Of a DNA stretch of 64,000 nt, positions 53,626 through 63,711 are shown piece after piece. The position numbers were made by a program, and so were the translations under genes. Within the stretch, counting starts at the first letter, position 1, and each line of letters opens with the position of its first letter. The notes under the pieces were generated by a model. It saw only the letters and a list, made by a program, of their open reading frames with translations. It searched no databases and was not told the origin of the DNA. Source of the DNA: an uncultured Flavobacteriaceae bacterium (GTDB lineage: Bacteria > Bacteroidota > Bacteroidia > Flavobacteriales > Flavobacteriaceae); the NCBI GenBank assembly GCA_947494565.1, contig CANLVG010000004.1, forward strand, positions 124,001 through 188,000, read 5' to 3'.

Positions 53626-54282
53626 ATGACACTTTCCGAAGAAGATTATATCAAGGCGATTTACCACTTGGGTAAAGGTGAGAATACCACCGTATCCACT
53701 AATGCCATTGCCGAAAAGATGGAAACCAAACCTTCCTCGGTGACCGATATGGTTAAAAAGTTATCGGAGAAGGGCGTTGCCAATTACAAACCGTACAAAG
53801 GGGTAAGTCTAACGGAATACGGACAAAAAATCGCGCTTTCCCTAGTACGAAAGCACCGCCTTTGGGAAGTTTTTTTAGTGGAAAAACTGGATTTCTCTTG
53901 GGACGAAGTGCATGAGGTTGCCGAGCAACTCGAGCACGTAAAAAGTGAGAAGTTGGTCGACCAATTGGATAAGCACCTTGGATTTCCCCAAGTGGATCCA
54001 CATGGGGACCCTATTCCCTCTAAAAAAGGGGAGTTCAAAAAAGCGATTAAAAAACTATTGAACGAGGTGCCGATCGGAACAAGTGGAATTTGTGTAGGGG
54101 TAAAGGATTCTTCTCCGCCCTTTCTAAAATTTCTCGATAAGAACAAAATTGCCTTGGGCGATACCATTTTGGTTTTGGACAAGGAGGAATTCGACGGCTC
54201 ACTGGATATTCAGATCAAGGAAAAGACCATCCATATTTCCAATCAAATAGCCACCAACCTGTTTTTAAAAATAACGGAATAG
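53626..54282 (+). CDS. DtxR/MntR-family metal-dependent transcriptional regulator
   Basis: A 218-residue regulator: winged helix (about 1-65, with TNAIAEKMETKPSSVTDMVKKL as recognition region), dimerisation and metal-binding domain (about 66-140, with RKHRLWEVFLVEKL and HEVAEQLEHVKSE, both carrying likely ligand His and Glu), and a C-terminal FeoA/SH3-like domain (about 145-215). Family members bind DNA when loaded with Fe(II) or Mn(II) and repress uptake genes. It is divergent from the receptor and 2 nt upstream of the ZIP gene. Whether iron, manganese or zinc is sensed is not decided by sequence here. Confidence 0.9.
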   Translation: MTLSEEDYIKAIYHLGKGENTTVSTNAIAEKMETKPSSVTDMVKKLSEKGVANYKPYKGVSLTEYGQKIALSLVRKHRLWEVFLVEKLDFSWDEVHEVAEQLEHVKSEKLVDQLDKHLGFPQVDPHGDPIPSKKGEFKKAIKKLLNEVPIGTSGICVGVKDSSPPFLKFLDKNKIALGDTILVLDKEEFDGSLDIQIKEKTIHISNQIATNLFLKITE

Positions 54283-54284
54283 CC

Positions 54285-55106
54285 ATGCAAGAAGTCATTG
54301 ATTATTTTGAATCTATCAATCCTATTTTAGCTGCATTTTATGCTACCATGTTTACCTGGGGCCTAACCGCTGCCGGTGCGGCACTGGTATTCTTTTTTAA
54401 AAATCCGAATCGCGCCGTAATGGATGCCATGTTAGGTTTTACAGGAGGTGTCATGGTAGCTGCCAGTTTTTGGAGCCTTCTCGCTCCGGGTATCGAAATG
54501 AGTCCTGGTGAAGGTTTCGTAAAAGTGATACCCGCGGCCATAGGTTTTTTATTAGGGGCTTTTTTCCTTTTCGGATTGGACAAAGTCTTACCACATTTGC
54601 ATATCAACTTCAAGGAAGCGGATGCCGAGGGAATCAAAACGCCCTGGCATCGTACGACGCTACTGACCTTGGCGATTACCTTGCACAACATTCCGGAAGG
54701 TTTGGCGGTAGGGGTCCTCTTCGGAGGTGTAGCCGCTGGTTTTGACGGTGCGACCATTGGAGGGGCCGTCGCCCTCGCCTTAGGCATAGGATTGCAAAAT
54801 TTTCCCGAAGGTTTCGCTGTCGCAATGCCCTTGCGCAGACAAGGACTAACACGAAGGCGCAGTTTTATGTACGGACAGGCTTCTGCAATCGTGGAACCTA
54901 TTGCAGCGGTAATCGGTGCATGGGCGGTATTGACCTTTCAGCCAATTTTGCCCTATGCTCTTGCGTTTGCGGCAGGGGCCATGATTTTCGTAGTCGTGGA
55001 AGAAGTGATTCCGGAAACGCAACAAGACAAACACTCCGATGTGGCCGTTCTGGGTTTTATCGGGGGATTCATTGTTATGATGACCCTAGATGTGGGCCTA
55101 GGTTAA
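54285..55106 (+). CDS. ZIP-family metal transporter
   Basis: A 273-residue inner-membrane transporter with about eight helices. The metal-site motifs are clear: TLHNIPEGLAVGVLFGG (about 130-147) and GLQNFPEGFAVAMPLRRQG (about 165-185), the HN.PEG and QN.PEG pairs that coordinate the metal in ZIPs. It moves Zn, Fe or Mn into the cytoplasm. It is 2 nt downstream of the DtxR-family gene, so the two are one transcript. The operon fits an uptake system: outer-membrane receptor, inner-membrane ZIP, and regulator. Confidence 0.92.
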   Translation: MQEVIDYFESINPILAAFYATMFTWGLTAAGAALVFFFKNPNRAVMDAMLGFTGGVMVAASFWSLLAPGIEMSPGEGFVKVIPAAIGFLLGAFFLFGLDKVLPHLHINFKEADAEGIKTPWHRTTLLTLAITLHNIPEGLAVGVLFGGVAAGFDGATIGGAVALALGIGLQNFPEGFAVAMPLRRQGLTRRRSFMYGQASAIVEPIAAVIGAWAVLTFQPILPYALAFAAGAMIFVVVEEVIPETQQDKHSDVAVLGFIGGFIVMMTLDVGLG

Positions 55107-55195
55107 GGTAGATTGAATATATCGGCCAACTTTTAAAAGGCAAGTTCGATGCGCACGGTTTTACCCCTGTGGTCAAAAAAATCAATTTTTTGCTT

Positions 55196-56881
55196 ATGAT
55201 CAGAATACTTTTTCTAATGACCTTTCTGTTTCTTGTTCTTAGCACTAGAGGGCAATCAAGCAAAGCGGACATTATCATTTACGGAGGCACCTCTGCAGGC
55301 ATCGCGGGAGCGATTCAAAGTAGCAGAATGGGGAAATCAGTTATTCTTATTGAACCTTCAAATCGAATCGGTGGGTTGACCACGGGTGGTCTTGGGCAAA
55401 CCGACATTGGTAATAAACAGGTGATAGGCGGTATTTCCCGTGAATTTTATGAGCATATCAAGGCCTATTACGACAACCCTGAAAATTGGAAATGGCAAGA
55501 AAAAGAAGATTATAAAGACGGCGGACAGACCCGGTCAGCAGAAAAGGAAAATGCGATGTGGACCTTTGAACCTTCGGCAGCACTGGCCGCATACGAAAGT
55601 ATGATTTCCAAAGAACGTATTACCCTGATATACAATCAACGTCTAGATCGAAAAAACGGGGTACTCCAAAAGGAGGGCAGAATTCAATCGATCACAATGG
55701 AAAGCGGAGCTATTTTTAGCGGAGATGTATTTATTGATGCTACCTACGAGGGAGATCTGATGGCCGGAGCGGGAGTCACTTATACCATAGGTCGGGAAAG
55801 TAACAGTCAATACGGGGAAACACTGAACGGGGTGCAGACCAGTTTCATCAATACCACGATATCGGGGAAGGTCTCGCGTAACGCCTATTATCACAATTTT
55901 GTAGCCCAGGTAGATCCATTTGTAAAGAAAGGGGACCCCGAAAGTGGGTTGTTGCCCTATGTAAATCAAAAGCCCGGAGTTGAAGGGGAGAGAGATACAA
56001 AAATACAAGCCTATTGTTTTCGAATGTGCCTAACGGACGTTCCTGAAAATCGAATTCCCTTTAAAAAGCCAAAAGAGTATAGAGAACGGGATTATGAGCT
56101 TTTATTTCGGAATTATGAAGCTAGAACAGGAGACATACAAGATATGTATAGTTATGGAAGCTCACTTTTGCCCTGGATCAATTCCGCAATGCCCAATCGA
56201 AAAACCGATACGAACAATAAATTCGGTTTTTCCACTGATTTCATCGGTGCCAATTATGCCTATCCAGAAGCATCGTACGCAGAGCGTCAACAAATTGTTG
56301 AGGCCCATAGAACCTATCAGCAAGGTCTAATGTGGACCTTGGCCAATCATCCTCGTATTCCAGTTGAGGTAAGAACGGAAGCTTCAAAATGGGGAACAAC
56401 AAAAGATGAATTCGACAGAGAAGATGGTTGGCAACAACAATTATACATTCGTGAAGCAAGGCGTATGATAAGCGATTATGTAATGACCCAGCATAATTGT
56501 GAAGGTTTACGTGTGCCAAAGGATCCCATAGGTTTAGGTGCCTACGGCATGGATTCCCACAATGTGCAACGCTATGTCGATGCCAATGGTTTCGTGAAAA
56601 ACGAGGGTAATGTAGAGGCGCATGGTTTCAAACCGTACCCTATAAGTTATGCTTCCATAGTGCCGAAAAAAGAAGAGTGCGAAAACTTGATTGTCCCCGT
56701 TTGCTTAAGTGCTACCCATATCGCGTTTGGTTCAATTCGAATGGAACCGGTGTTTATGGTGTTAGGTCAATCTGCCGCCACTGCCGCAGCGCTGGCAATT
56801 GATAGTCATCTATCAGTTCAGGAGATATCTTTCGAAACGCTTCAAAAAAAGTTGTTACAAGACGGGCAACGCATCAGGTAA
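55196..56881 (+). CDS. exported FAD-dependent oxidoreductase
   Basis: The ATG at 55196 gives 561 residues with a signal peptide (ending near TRGQ, about residue 20); a GTG at 55169 would add 9 residues. The FAD-binding Rossmann segment is [21 protein letters not shown] with an acidic residue at the end of the second strand ([18 protein letters not shown]). The rest fits the FAD_oxidored family (PF12831): [22 protein letters not shown] and the late [24 protein letters not shown]. Such proteins are common near carbohydrate-use loci in Bacteroidota, but their substrates are unknown. It is followed by the convergent metal-efflux operon. Confidence 0.82.
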   Translation: MIRILFLMTFLFLVLSTRGQSSKADIIIYGGTSAGIAGAIQSSRMGKSVILIEPSNRIGGLTTGGLGQTDIGNKQVIGGISREFYEHIKAYYDNPENWKWQEKEDYKDGGQTRSAEKENAMWTFEPSAALAAYESMISKERITLIYNQRLDRKNGVLQKEGRIQSITMESGAIFSGDVFIDATYEGDLMAGAGVTYTIGRESNSQYGETLNGVQTSFINTTISGKVSRNAYYHNFVAQVDPFVKKGDPESGLLPYVNQKPGVEGERDTKIQAYCFRMCLTDVPENRIPFKKPKEYRERDYELLFRNYEARTGDIQDMYSYGSSLLPWINSAMPNRKTDTNNKFGFSTDFIGANYAYPEASYAERQQIVEAHRTYQQGLMWTLANHPRIPVEVRTEASKWGTTKDEFDREDGWQQQLYIREARRMISDYVMTQHNCEGLRVPKDPIGLGAYGMDSHNVQRYVDANGFVKNEGNVEAHGFKPYPISYASIVPKKEECENLIVPVCLSATHIAFGSIRMEPVFMVLGQSAATAAALAIDSHLSVQEISFETLQKKLLQDGQRIR

Positions 56882-56967
56882 GCTGTTTTTTACCGGCCTT
56901 TTCCGCATCAGCTCTTTTTTACAATAGTAGTGGTTCGCGACGATATAACTCGTGTTTCAGGGCCAAG

Positions 56968-58098
56968 TTACTCTCCAAAAACATCAAAGGCACCTTTGGT
57001 CAAAAACCGATCCGAGGTGGAAAATGAGTCTGCATTTTTGATTTCGGTATACCCCTCGAAGACCTTTCCTGGCTGGATCTCAATCGTTTCAAAATTATAG
57101 GTGTTCGCTTTTTGATCGAGTTTTCGGAGAATATAAAATTTGTCATCCTGTTCGACAATAGCAGCTGATGCTACTGCTTTTGCCGTAGTATTTTCGGTGA
57201 TGATTTCCGCGTCGACGAACATGCCGGTCAAGAAGTTGTTTGCCCCCTCTTTCTTTAAATGTGCATGAACCTTAATGGTACGGTTTTCATCGATAGACGT
57301 ACCGATTAAATATACTTCGGCTTGGAAGATTTTCTTAGAAGCCTCGGGAATGCGAAAACGGATCGGCTGTCCTTTTTTGATGTTCATGATGTCTTTTTCA
57401 AATACCGACAGTTCCAAATGAATATGATCGTTATCGATGATTTCCAAAATTGGTGAGGCAGGTGAAACATAACTGCCCTTGCTGATATTGACTTGGGTAA
57501 TACTTCCGCCGATCGGGGCAAAAATAGAGGCGACACTGCTGATGTTACCTTTTTCTACTTCAGCACTGGAAATGTTCAGCATTTGTAATTGTTTTTTCAG
57601 CCCTTTGTACTTCGCGTAAGCGCTTTTGTACTCACTTTCGGCTCTTAATAAGCTCTTTTGGGAGGTTATCTTTTCATCCATTAGCGTCTGTTGACGGTCG
57701 TATTCCGACTTGAGGTAGGCCAGTTGTTGTTTGACTTCCATATATTCTTGCTGCAGGGTGATGAATTCTGGATTTTCAACGGTAACCAAAAGCTGTCCTT
57801 TTTTAACAACATCCCCGATTAATAGGGGCGTTCTTTTGATATATCCGCCCAAGGTCGCGTTTACAACGGCCCTATTTTCAGGGGGCACATCGATCATGCC
57901 ATTGACAGCTATGGTAACGGGAAACGATTTTTCCTCTAGGCTTCCCAGGGTCATACCACTGTTTGTAAACTGTGCTTCGGAAAGGGTAATGCTTCCTTCT
58001 GTATATTCTGTTTCCGTTGTCGTTTCTGCGGATTTTTTTTCTCCACAGCTATAGCAGACAATTAGTAAGACGAGTAGTGCAATGATTCTTTTTTTCAT
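56968..58098 (-). CDS. CusB/CzcB-like RND periplasmic adaptor lipoprotein
   Basis: A 376-residue adaptor for a heavy-metal RND pump. It has a lipobox-like YSCG (Cys18) and lipoyl halves: IGDVVKKGQLLVTVENPEF and ASIFAPIGGSITQVNISKGSYV, joined by a helical hairpin (about 115-175) and followed by barrel domains. It is last in the operon, 30 nt after the fused pump-channel gene. It would bridge that pump to the outer membrane. Confidence 0.9.
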   Translation of the reverse strand: MKKRIIALLVLLIVCYSCGEKKSAETTTETEYTEGSITLSEAQFTNSGMTLGSLEEKSFPVTIAVNGMIDVPPENRAVVNATLGGYIKRTPLLIGDVVKKGQLLVTVENPEFITLQQEYMEVKQQLAYLKSEYDRQQTLMDEKITSQKSLLRAESEYKSAYAKYKGLKKQLQMLNISSAEVEKGNISSVASIFAPIGGSITQVNISKGSYVSPASPILEIIDNDHIHLELSVFEKDIMNIKKGQPIRFRIPEASKKIFQAEVYLIGTSIDENRTIKVHAHLKKEGANNFLTGMFVDAEIITENTTAKAVASAAIVEQDDKFYILRKLDQKANTYNFETIEIQPGKVFEGYTEIKNADSFSTSDRFLTKGAFDVFGE

Positions 58099-58128
58099 TT
58101 TTCTTATTTTGACTTGGCTTCTCTTGTT

Positions 58129-61100
58129 TTAATTCAAACTGATATAATTCAACTGAATTACCGTCTGATTGTATTGATTTAATTGTTCAAGACGGTCGAG
58201 TTGAATTTCGTAGGCATTTTCAATGCTTTGTATGTATTGGAAAAAATCGATTTCCCCATTTCTGAAACTAAGTTCCGCGGTTTTCAGAATTTCTTGGGAT
58301 AAAAGATGGCCCTCGGTCTCGTAATAGTCCAGCGCTTTGGCATATTTGTCATACTGGGATTGCAATTCCGTATATCTTGAATTCAAGCGTATTTCAAATG
58401 CTTTCGACTGTTCAACCGCAATTTTTTCGGTGATTTTGGAAGCCTTGATACGGGCAGCATTACCGGAAAAAAGCAACGGAATTTTGAGTCCGGCCTGGTA
58501 ACCGATAAGCGTTCCATTAACGGAGCTATTGGTGCCTTGAAAATAGTTCAAACTGATGTCGGGAAGCAATCGTTGTGTTTCTTGCTTGCGCTGGGCGTTG
58601 GCCAGCTTTATGGTGTTTTTGGAAAACTCCATTTCCGCCGTATCATTGAGGTCGATGACATTCAAAGGGATTTTTGCTAGAGCCGCCTCTTTGACTGTTA
58701 CGTGCTGGGGAAGCTGAATTTCAGCTAATAAAAGGTTGTATGCAATACCCACATCGGTCTGCGCTTGTTCCAATGCTATCTGTAGTTGACGTTGCTTTGA
58801 GGAGGCAGTGATTTTCTCCAGATAATTGGTCTCTCCCAACTCAAAACGACGCTTGGCCATATAAGCGAAGTTTTGGTACAGACTATCCAAGCGGAAATAG
58901 ATGCGTTCTTTTTCCTTGGCATATTGGTATTGGTAGTAGGCCGCGGTCACTTTTCGTTTTAAGCTTTTTTCTTGTACGCCATAACTGCTTGTGCTAAGCG
59001 CAAGATTGGCTTTGCTCGTTTTTCGCTTTGCGAAGTAAACCGTAGGAAATAAAAAATCTTGCTGTGCTCCGAGGACATTGAGTGGCAGATTCGAGCGTGT
59101 CAGGTTGTTCTCGTCATAGCTGTAATACAACTCGGTTTTGTCAAAATCGAAAGCGGTACCCATCAAGGCATCCGATTTTTCGATGTTGAGTTTCGATGCT
59201 TTTAGATCCGTATTGTTTTCAATGGCCAAATTGATAAGTTCGTTCAGGTCTTTCGGATTTTCCTGCGCGTTTCCCGCTGTTGAAAACATGAGTACAAAAA
59301 GCAGAACTATCGCACTGACGTTTTTAGTTAAAGACGGGTTCAAACTCTTATTTTTTCTTTTTTCAAATAAAGAATACAATACCGGAAGCACTACTAAGGT
59401 CAATAGGGTAGCTGTGATGAGTCCGCCAATGACTACCGTGGCCAAGGGGCGTTGTACTTCAGCTCCGGCACTTGTTGAAATTGCCATTGGCAAAAAGCCC
59501 AAAGCTGCTGCCGAGGCTGTTAAAATCACCGCCCGCAAGCGATCTTTGGTGCCTTGTTTGATCAATGCTTCCATGGTATCAAAATGTTGTTTTTTAAGTT
59601 CCTTGAAATGTTCGATAAGTACAATGCCGTTCAAGACCGCTATCCCGAAAAGGGCAATAAAACCAACCCCTGCCGAGATGCTGAAGGGCATGCCGCGAAT
59701 CCAGAGTAGTAAAACACCTCCGACCGCAGCTAGTGGAATTGCCGAGAAAATCAATACCGCTTCCCCAGCCGATTGAAACGCAAAGAAGAGCAATACGAAA
59801 ATGAGCAAGAGGGCAATCGGAACGGCAACAAGCAATCGTGATTTTGCACTTTGCAGGTTCTCAAACTGCCCGCCATAGGTGATGTTGTATCCCACGGGTA
59901 GTTTGATATGTTGACCGATCAATTCCCGAACATCATCTACTACCGACTGCATATCTCGGTCACGAACATTGACGCCTACAACGATTCTTCTGCGCGTATC
60001 GTCACGAGAGATTTTGGCCGCCCCTTTTTGGTACCGAATTTCTGCCAATTCGCTTAGCGGAATTTTTCCTCCAATAGGAAGATCTACATACAGGTTTTTG
60101 AGATGATCGATGTCCGTTCGATTTTCAGCATCCAATCTGACGACCATATCAAAACGTTTTTCACCTTCAAAAACGCTGCCAACGGTTCGTCCAACGAAAC
60201 CCATCGAAATCATATCGTTCAGTTCTCGAATATTGAGTCCATAGCGGGCAATTTTGGAACGATCATAGGTGACGTTCATTTGGGGGAGTCCCACTATTTT
60301 TTCCACTGAGATATCCGCTGCGCCTTCCACATTTTCGATGAGGTCTTTGATTTCATTTCCTTTTTTGCTCAAGACCTCAAGGTCTTCCCCGAAAATCTTG
60401 ATGGCAACGTCTGAACGAACACCGGAGATGAGCTCGTTGAAACGCATTTCAATGGGCTGGGTGAATTCTACCTCCATATTCGGAATGATTTCTAAAGCTT
60501 GCTTGAACTTCTTGGCGAGTTCATCTTTGCTAGTTGCGGAAACCCATTCACTTTTCGGTTTCAGTATGATGATGACATCACTTTCTTCCATTGACATGGG
60601 GTCTGTGGGAACTTCAGCAGCACCTATGCGCGTAACTACCTGTTTCACCTCTGGAAAGGTGTTCAAGAGTATTTTTTCGATTTGTGTGGTGATTTCTACA
60701 GTTTTACTCAGTGATGTTCCTGTTTTCAAAACAGGTTGAATAACAAAATCCCCTTCATCCAAAGTAGGGATGAATTCGCCGCCCATCCTTAAAAATAGCA
60801 CTGTGGTACCCAACAAAAGAAGAACGGCCAGACCTAGTACCTGCTTTTTGCTTTTCAGGGCCCAATCGATTATCGGTTCGTAGCGTTGATTGAACCACCG
60901 CATTAGACGAATGGAACTATTCTTGTCCGATAATTTTATCGGTTTCAAGAATACCGATGCAATGACGGGTACATAGGTAAAGCAGAGAACCATTGCTCCG
61001 ATGAGCGCAAAACTAAAAGTCAATGCCATCGGTCTGAACATTTTACCTTCAATACCGCTAAGTGCTAGAATGGGAATAAAAACAATCAGGATAATCAGCT

Positions 61101-62469
61101 GTCCAAAAATGGCCGAATTCATCATTTTGGAGGAACTTTGCTCGGTTATTTCGTCTTTTTTGGCTTGGAGTGCAGCGGGATTCAGTGAGGATAGCTCTGA
61201 ACTTTTGGACATCATTTGAAACGCTATGAATTCAACGATGATTACCGCGCCATCGATGATGATTCCGAAGTCGATGGCCCCTAAGCTCATGAGGTTGGCG
61301 TCTACACCAAAAATATACATGAGCGATAGGGCGAACAGTAAGCAGAGCGGTATGACCGAGGCGACAACCAGCCCAGACCTTAAGTTGCCCAATAGCAACA
61401 CCACTACGAAAATAACAATTAGAAAACCCAGAATCAGATTTTCGAAAACCGTAAGTGTTGTTTTTGCGATAAGCTCACTTCGATCTAAAAACGGATTGAT
61501 GTAAACTCCTTCCGGCAACGATTTCGAGATGATGGCCACACGTTCGTTTACGGCATCGATTACCTGTTTAGAGTTGGCGCCTTTTAGCATCATCACTTGC
61601 CCTAACACCTTTTCACCTTCCCCGTTTCCGGTAATCGCACCGAAACGGGTAGCACTTCCGAAACCGACCTGCGCCACATCTTTTATATAGACGGGAATGC
61701 CTTTTTTTAGTGTCACCACAATGTTTCGGATATCCTCCAGGTTTTTGACCAAACCTTCGCCACGAATAAAATAGGCTTGGTTCACTTTTTCGATATATCC
61801 ACCGCCGGCCACACTGTTGTTCAGTTCCAATGCAGTGAATACGTCCTGAGCCGAAATACCCATAGCATTGAGTTTCTCGGTCGTGATCGCTATTTCATAT
61901 TGTTTGAGAAATCCGCCCCAAGTATTCACTTCTACAACACCGGGAATACCCGAAAGTTGGCGTTTGACGATCCAGTCTTGAATGGTTCGTAGGTCAGTGG
62001 CGTCGTAACGGTCTTTATATTCCGGTTTTACATCGAGAATGTACTGGTAGATTTCGCCCAAGCCGGTGGTAATCGGTCCCATTTCAGGTGTGCCGAATCC
62101 TTCAGGTATTTTTTCTGCTGCGGATTTGATTTTTTCCGCCAGCAACTGTCTAGGCAAGTAGGTGCCCAAGTCATCCTCAAAGACTACGGTAACCACGGAA
62201 AGTCCGAATTTCGAAACCGAGCGAATTTCTTTTACGCCCGGTAAGTTGGCCATCTCTAGTTCAACGGGATAGGTGATGAACTGCTCCATATCCTGTGTGG
62301 AAAGGTTTCTTGAGGTAGTGAGTACCTGCACTTGATTATTGGTCACGTCGGGCACGGCTCCTATGGGAATCTGTGTCAACGAGTAGCTACCGAAACCAAT
62401 GATAAATGCGGTAAACAGGAATACGACGAACTTATTACGTATACTGAAATTGATGATGTATGAAAGCAT
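58129..62469 (-). CDS. heavy-metal RND pump (CusA/CzcA type) fused to a TolC-like channel
   Basis: The ATG at 62469 gives 1446 residues; the longer frame adds 17 unconserved residues. Residues 1 to about 1035 are a heavy-metal RND permease. The proton-relay motif in helix 4 is complete (Asp400, Asp406, Glu413 in AIDFGIIIDGAVIIVEF), as in CzcA. Residues from about 1040 to the end form a TolC/CzcC-like outer-membrane factor, introduced by a signal-peptide-like helix (SAIVLLFVLMFSTAGNAQ). The fused form would join pump and exit duct in one translation product, perhaps split by signal peptidase. The metal (Cu/Ag or Zn/Co/Cd) is not decided by what I can see. The adaptor gene follows. Confidence 0.9.
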   Translation of the reverse strand: MLSYIINFSIRNKFVVFLFTAFIIGFGSYSLTQIPIGAVPDVTNNQVQVLTTSRNLSTQDMEQFITYPVELEMANLPGVKEIRSVSKFGLSVVTVVFEDDLGTYLPRQLLAEKIKSAAEKIPEGFGTPEMGPITTGLGEIYQYILDVKPEYKDRYDATDLRTIQDWIVKRQLSGIPGVVEVNTWGGFLKQYEIAITTEKLNAMGISAQDVFTALELNNSVAGGGYIEKVNQAYFIRGEGLVKNLEDIRNIVVTLKKGIPVYIKDVAQVGFGSATRFGAITGNGEGEKVLGQVMMLKGANSKQVIDAVNERVAIISKSLPEGVYINPFLDRSELIAKTTLTVFENLILGFLIVIFVVVLLLGNLRSGLVVASVIPLCLLFALSLMYIFGVDANLMSLGAIDFGIIIDGAVIIVEFIAFQMMSKSSELSSLNPAALQAKKDEITEQSSSKMMNSAIFGQLIILIVFIPILALSGIEGKMFRPMALTFSFALIGAMVLCFTYVPVIASVFLKPIKLSDKNSSIRLMRWFNQRYEPIIDWALKSKKQVLGLAVLLLLGTTVLFLRMGGEFIPTLDEGDFVIQPVLKTGTSLSKTVEITTQIEKILLNTFPEVKQVVTRIGAAEVPTDPMSMEESDVIIILKPKSEWVSATSKDELAKKFKQALEIIPNMEVEFTQPIEMRFNELISGVRSDVAIKIFGEDLEVLSKKGNEIKDLIENVEGAADISVEKIVGLPQMNVTYDRSKIARYGLNIRELNDMISMGFVGRTVGSVFEGEKRFDMVVRLDAENRTDIDHLKNLYVDLPIGGKIPLSELAEIRYQKGAAKISRDDTRRRIVVGVNVRDRDMQSVVDDVRELIGQHIKLPVGYNITYGGQFENLQSAKSRLLVAVPIALLLIFVLLFFAFQSAGEAVLIFSAIPLAAVGGVLLLWIRGMPFSISAGVGFIALFGIAVLNGIVLIEHFKELKKQHFDTMEALIKQGTKDRLRAVILTASAAALGFLPMAISTSAGAEVQRPLATVVIGGLITATLLTLVVLPVLYSLFEKRKNKSLNPSLTKNVSAIVLLFVLMFSTAGNAQENPKDLNELINLAIENNTDLKASKLNIEKSDALMGTAFDFDKTELYYSYDENNLTRSNLPLNVLGAQQDFLFPTVYFAKRKTSKANLALSTSSYGVQEKSLKRKVTAAYYQYQYAKEKERIYFRLDSLYQNFAYMAKRRFELGETNYLEKITASSKQRQLQIALEQAQTDVGIAYNLLLAEIQLPQHVTVKEAALAKIPLNVIDLNDTAEMEFSKNTIKLANAQRKQETQRLLPDISLNYFQGTNSSVNGTLIGYQAGLKIPLLFSGNAARIKASKITEKIAVEQSKAFEIRLNSRYTELQSQYDKYAKALDYYETEGHLLSQEILKTAELSFRNGEIDFFQYIQSIENAYEIQLDRLEQLNQYNQTVIQLNYISLN

Positions 62470-62540
62470 AATCCATATAAATTGATTGTATAAACCACAG
62501 TGCCTTAGGGCATGTGGCATTCAAAATTTAAAAAGTGGAA

Positions 62541-62939
62541 TTATGCTTGCCGGGGCGGCTGAAGAAGACCTTCCTGTACGAGAGAGCGGTAGGAGGCCTG
62601 ATAAAAGAAATTTGGATTGGGATCCACTGAAAAGTCCACTCCCAAGTTATTATCCGGGGTTTGGTAGAGTACATGGGCATACAATGTCAGGGTTTGACAT
62701 TGATGTTGAAAGGGCAGTCGCTCGTGCTCTTCTTTTTCCTCTTGATGTTTTTTACTATGTTCCGCTTTCAATTCGCCATAATGCTTTGAGATAAAAACAA
62801 AGAAATTATCCCCGTACTCCTCAGCATGAAATTGCGCGTGTTCGATAAGCTCATCCAATTCTACAAGATCATCGAAATGAACATTGAGGCTCTGGATCAA
62901 AATGAGCATAGAAATCGCTATGGACGTGATTTTAAGCAT
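62541..62939 (-). CDS. His-rich secreted protein of the metal-efflux operon
   Basis: A 132-residue protein with an N-terminal hydrophobic signal (about 1-20), then His/Glu-rich sequence (HAQFHAEEYGDNFF, KHYGELKAEHSKKHQEEK, HERLPFQHQCQ), with 10 or so histidines and one cysteine. A closing RSLVQEGLLQPPRQA is recalled from other small proteins linked to copper or other metal pumps. It lies between SCO and the pump gene, so it may bind metal in the periplasm. This is inferred from composition and context. Confidence 0.6.
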   Translation of the reverse strand: MLKITSIAISMLILIQSLNVHFDDLVELDELIEHAQFHAEEYGDNFFVFISKHYGELKAEHSKKHQEEKEEHERLPFQHQCQTLTLYAHVLYQTPDNNLGVDFSVDPNPNFFYQASYRSLVQEGLLQPPRQA

Positions 62940-63015
62940 AGTATCTTATCCCTAAAGATAAGAAATTTGACCACTATTGGGGTTTCTTTTGCACCAGAAT
63001 GTATTTCTTGGCGGC

Positions 63016-63711
63016 TTACCCCTCGCTTTTCAAGGTTTTGACGTCAGTAACCAATTGGGCAATGGATGCGCGATTCAACCCATTGTAGATACCGCGAATA
63101 TGTTTGTTCTTATCAATGAGCAAGAAGTTTTCCGTATGCAGAAAGTCATCGATATCCTTCGGGATACCTAAATCGTTTTCGACGAAATAATGGTTTCTTC
63201 CCAGGGTATAAATTTCCATTTTATCCCCAGTGACCAAATGCCATTTTTCATTGAGAATACCATTTTTCTCCGCATACTTTTTAAGCACCGGTATCGAATC
63301 AAGGGTCGGGGTCACCGAATGCGATAGCAATAATATATCGGGATCTTCCTTGAAGACCTCTTGTAGTTTTAGCATATTTCCGGTCATTTTAAGGCAAATG
63401 CCGGGGCAACTGGTAAAAAAGAAATCGGCAATGTATATTTTGTCATCAAAGGTTTTGTGGGAAACGGTATCGCCCAATTGATTGACCAACCTAAACTCTG
63501 GAATTGTATGAAACCCTTTCTCTTCTTCGCTATTTGGGGTCAACCAATGGGGCGTGAACGTCTCATCGGAATAGTAGGGCAGATACTCCACCCTACTCGT
63601 TTCCAATACTTCGGTGCGTTCTTTCTTTATTTCGTGTTTGCAACTTGTAAAAAGTGCGCCAAGAAACAGTACGAGCAGTACGCTTTTAGTTACTTCTGAC
63701 AACAATCTCAT
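63016..63711 (-). CDS. SCO1/SenC/PrrC-family copper-binding lipoprotein
   Basis: A 231-residue thioredoxin-fold lipoprotein (lipobox FTSC, Cys24). The copper-binding CxxxC is Cys102-Pro-Gly-Ile-Cys106 in FTSCPGICLKMTGNML, and the distal ligand is His192 (DDFLHTENFLLID). SCO proteins carry copper to cytochrome oxidase CuA or act as periplasmic thiol reductases. The operon with a heavy-metal pump, and a His-rich protein, favours copper handling. Its ATG lies inside the end of the upstream YwqK-like gene (26-nt overlap). Confidence 0.9.
   Translation of the reverse strand: MRLLSEVTKSVLLVLFLGALFTSCKHEIKKERTEVLETSRVEYLPYYSDETFTPHWLTPNSEEEKGFHTIPEFRLVNQLGDTVSHKTFDDKIYIADFFFTSCPGICLKMTGNMLKLQEVFKEDPDILLLSHSVTPTLDSIPVLKKYAEKNGILNEKWHLVTGDKMEIYTLGRNHYFVENDLGIPKDIDDFLHTENFLLIDKNKHIRGIYNGLNRASIAQLVTDVKTLKSEG

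Noticed and set aside
53784-54787. Long antisense frames opposite the DtxR and ZIP genes
   Set aside because: Both sense genes have complete family motifs and good promoters; the antisense products are low-complexity and resemble nothing.
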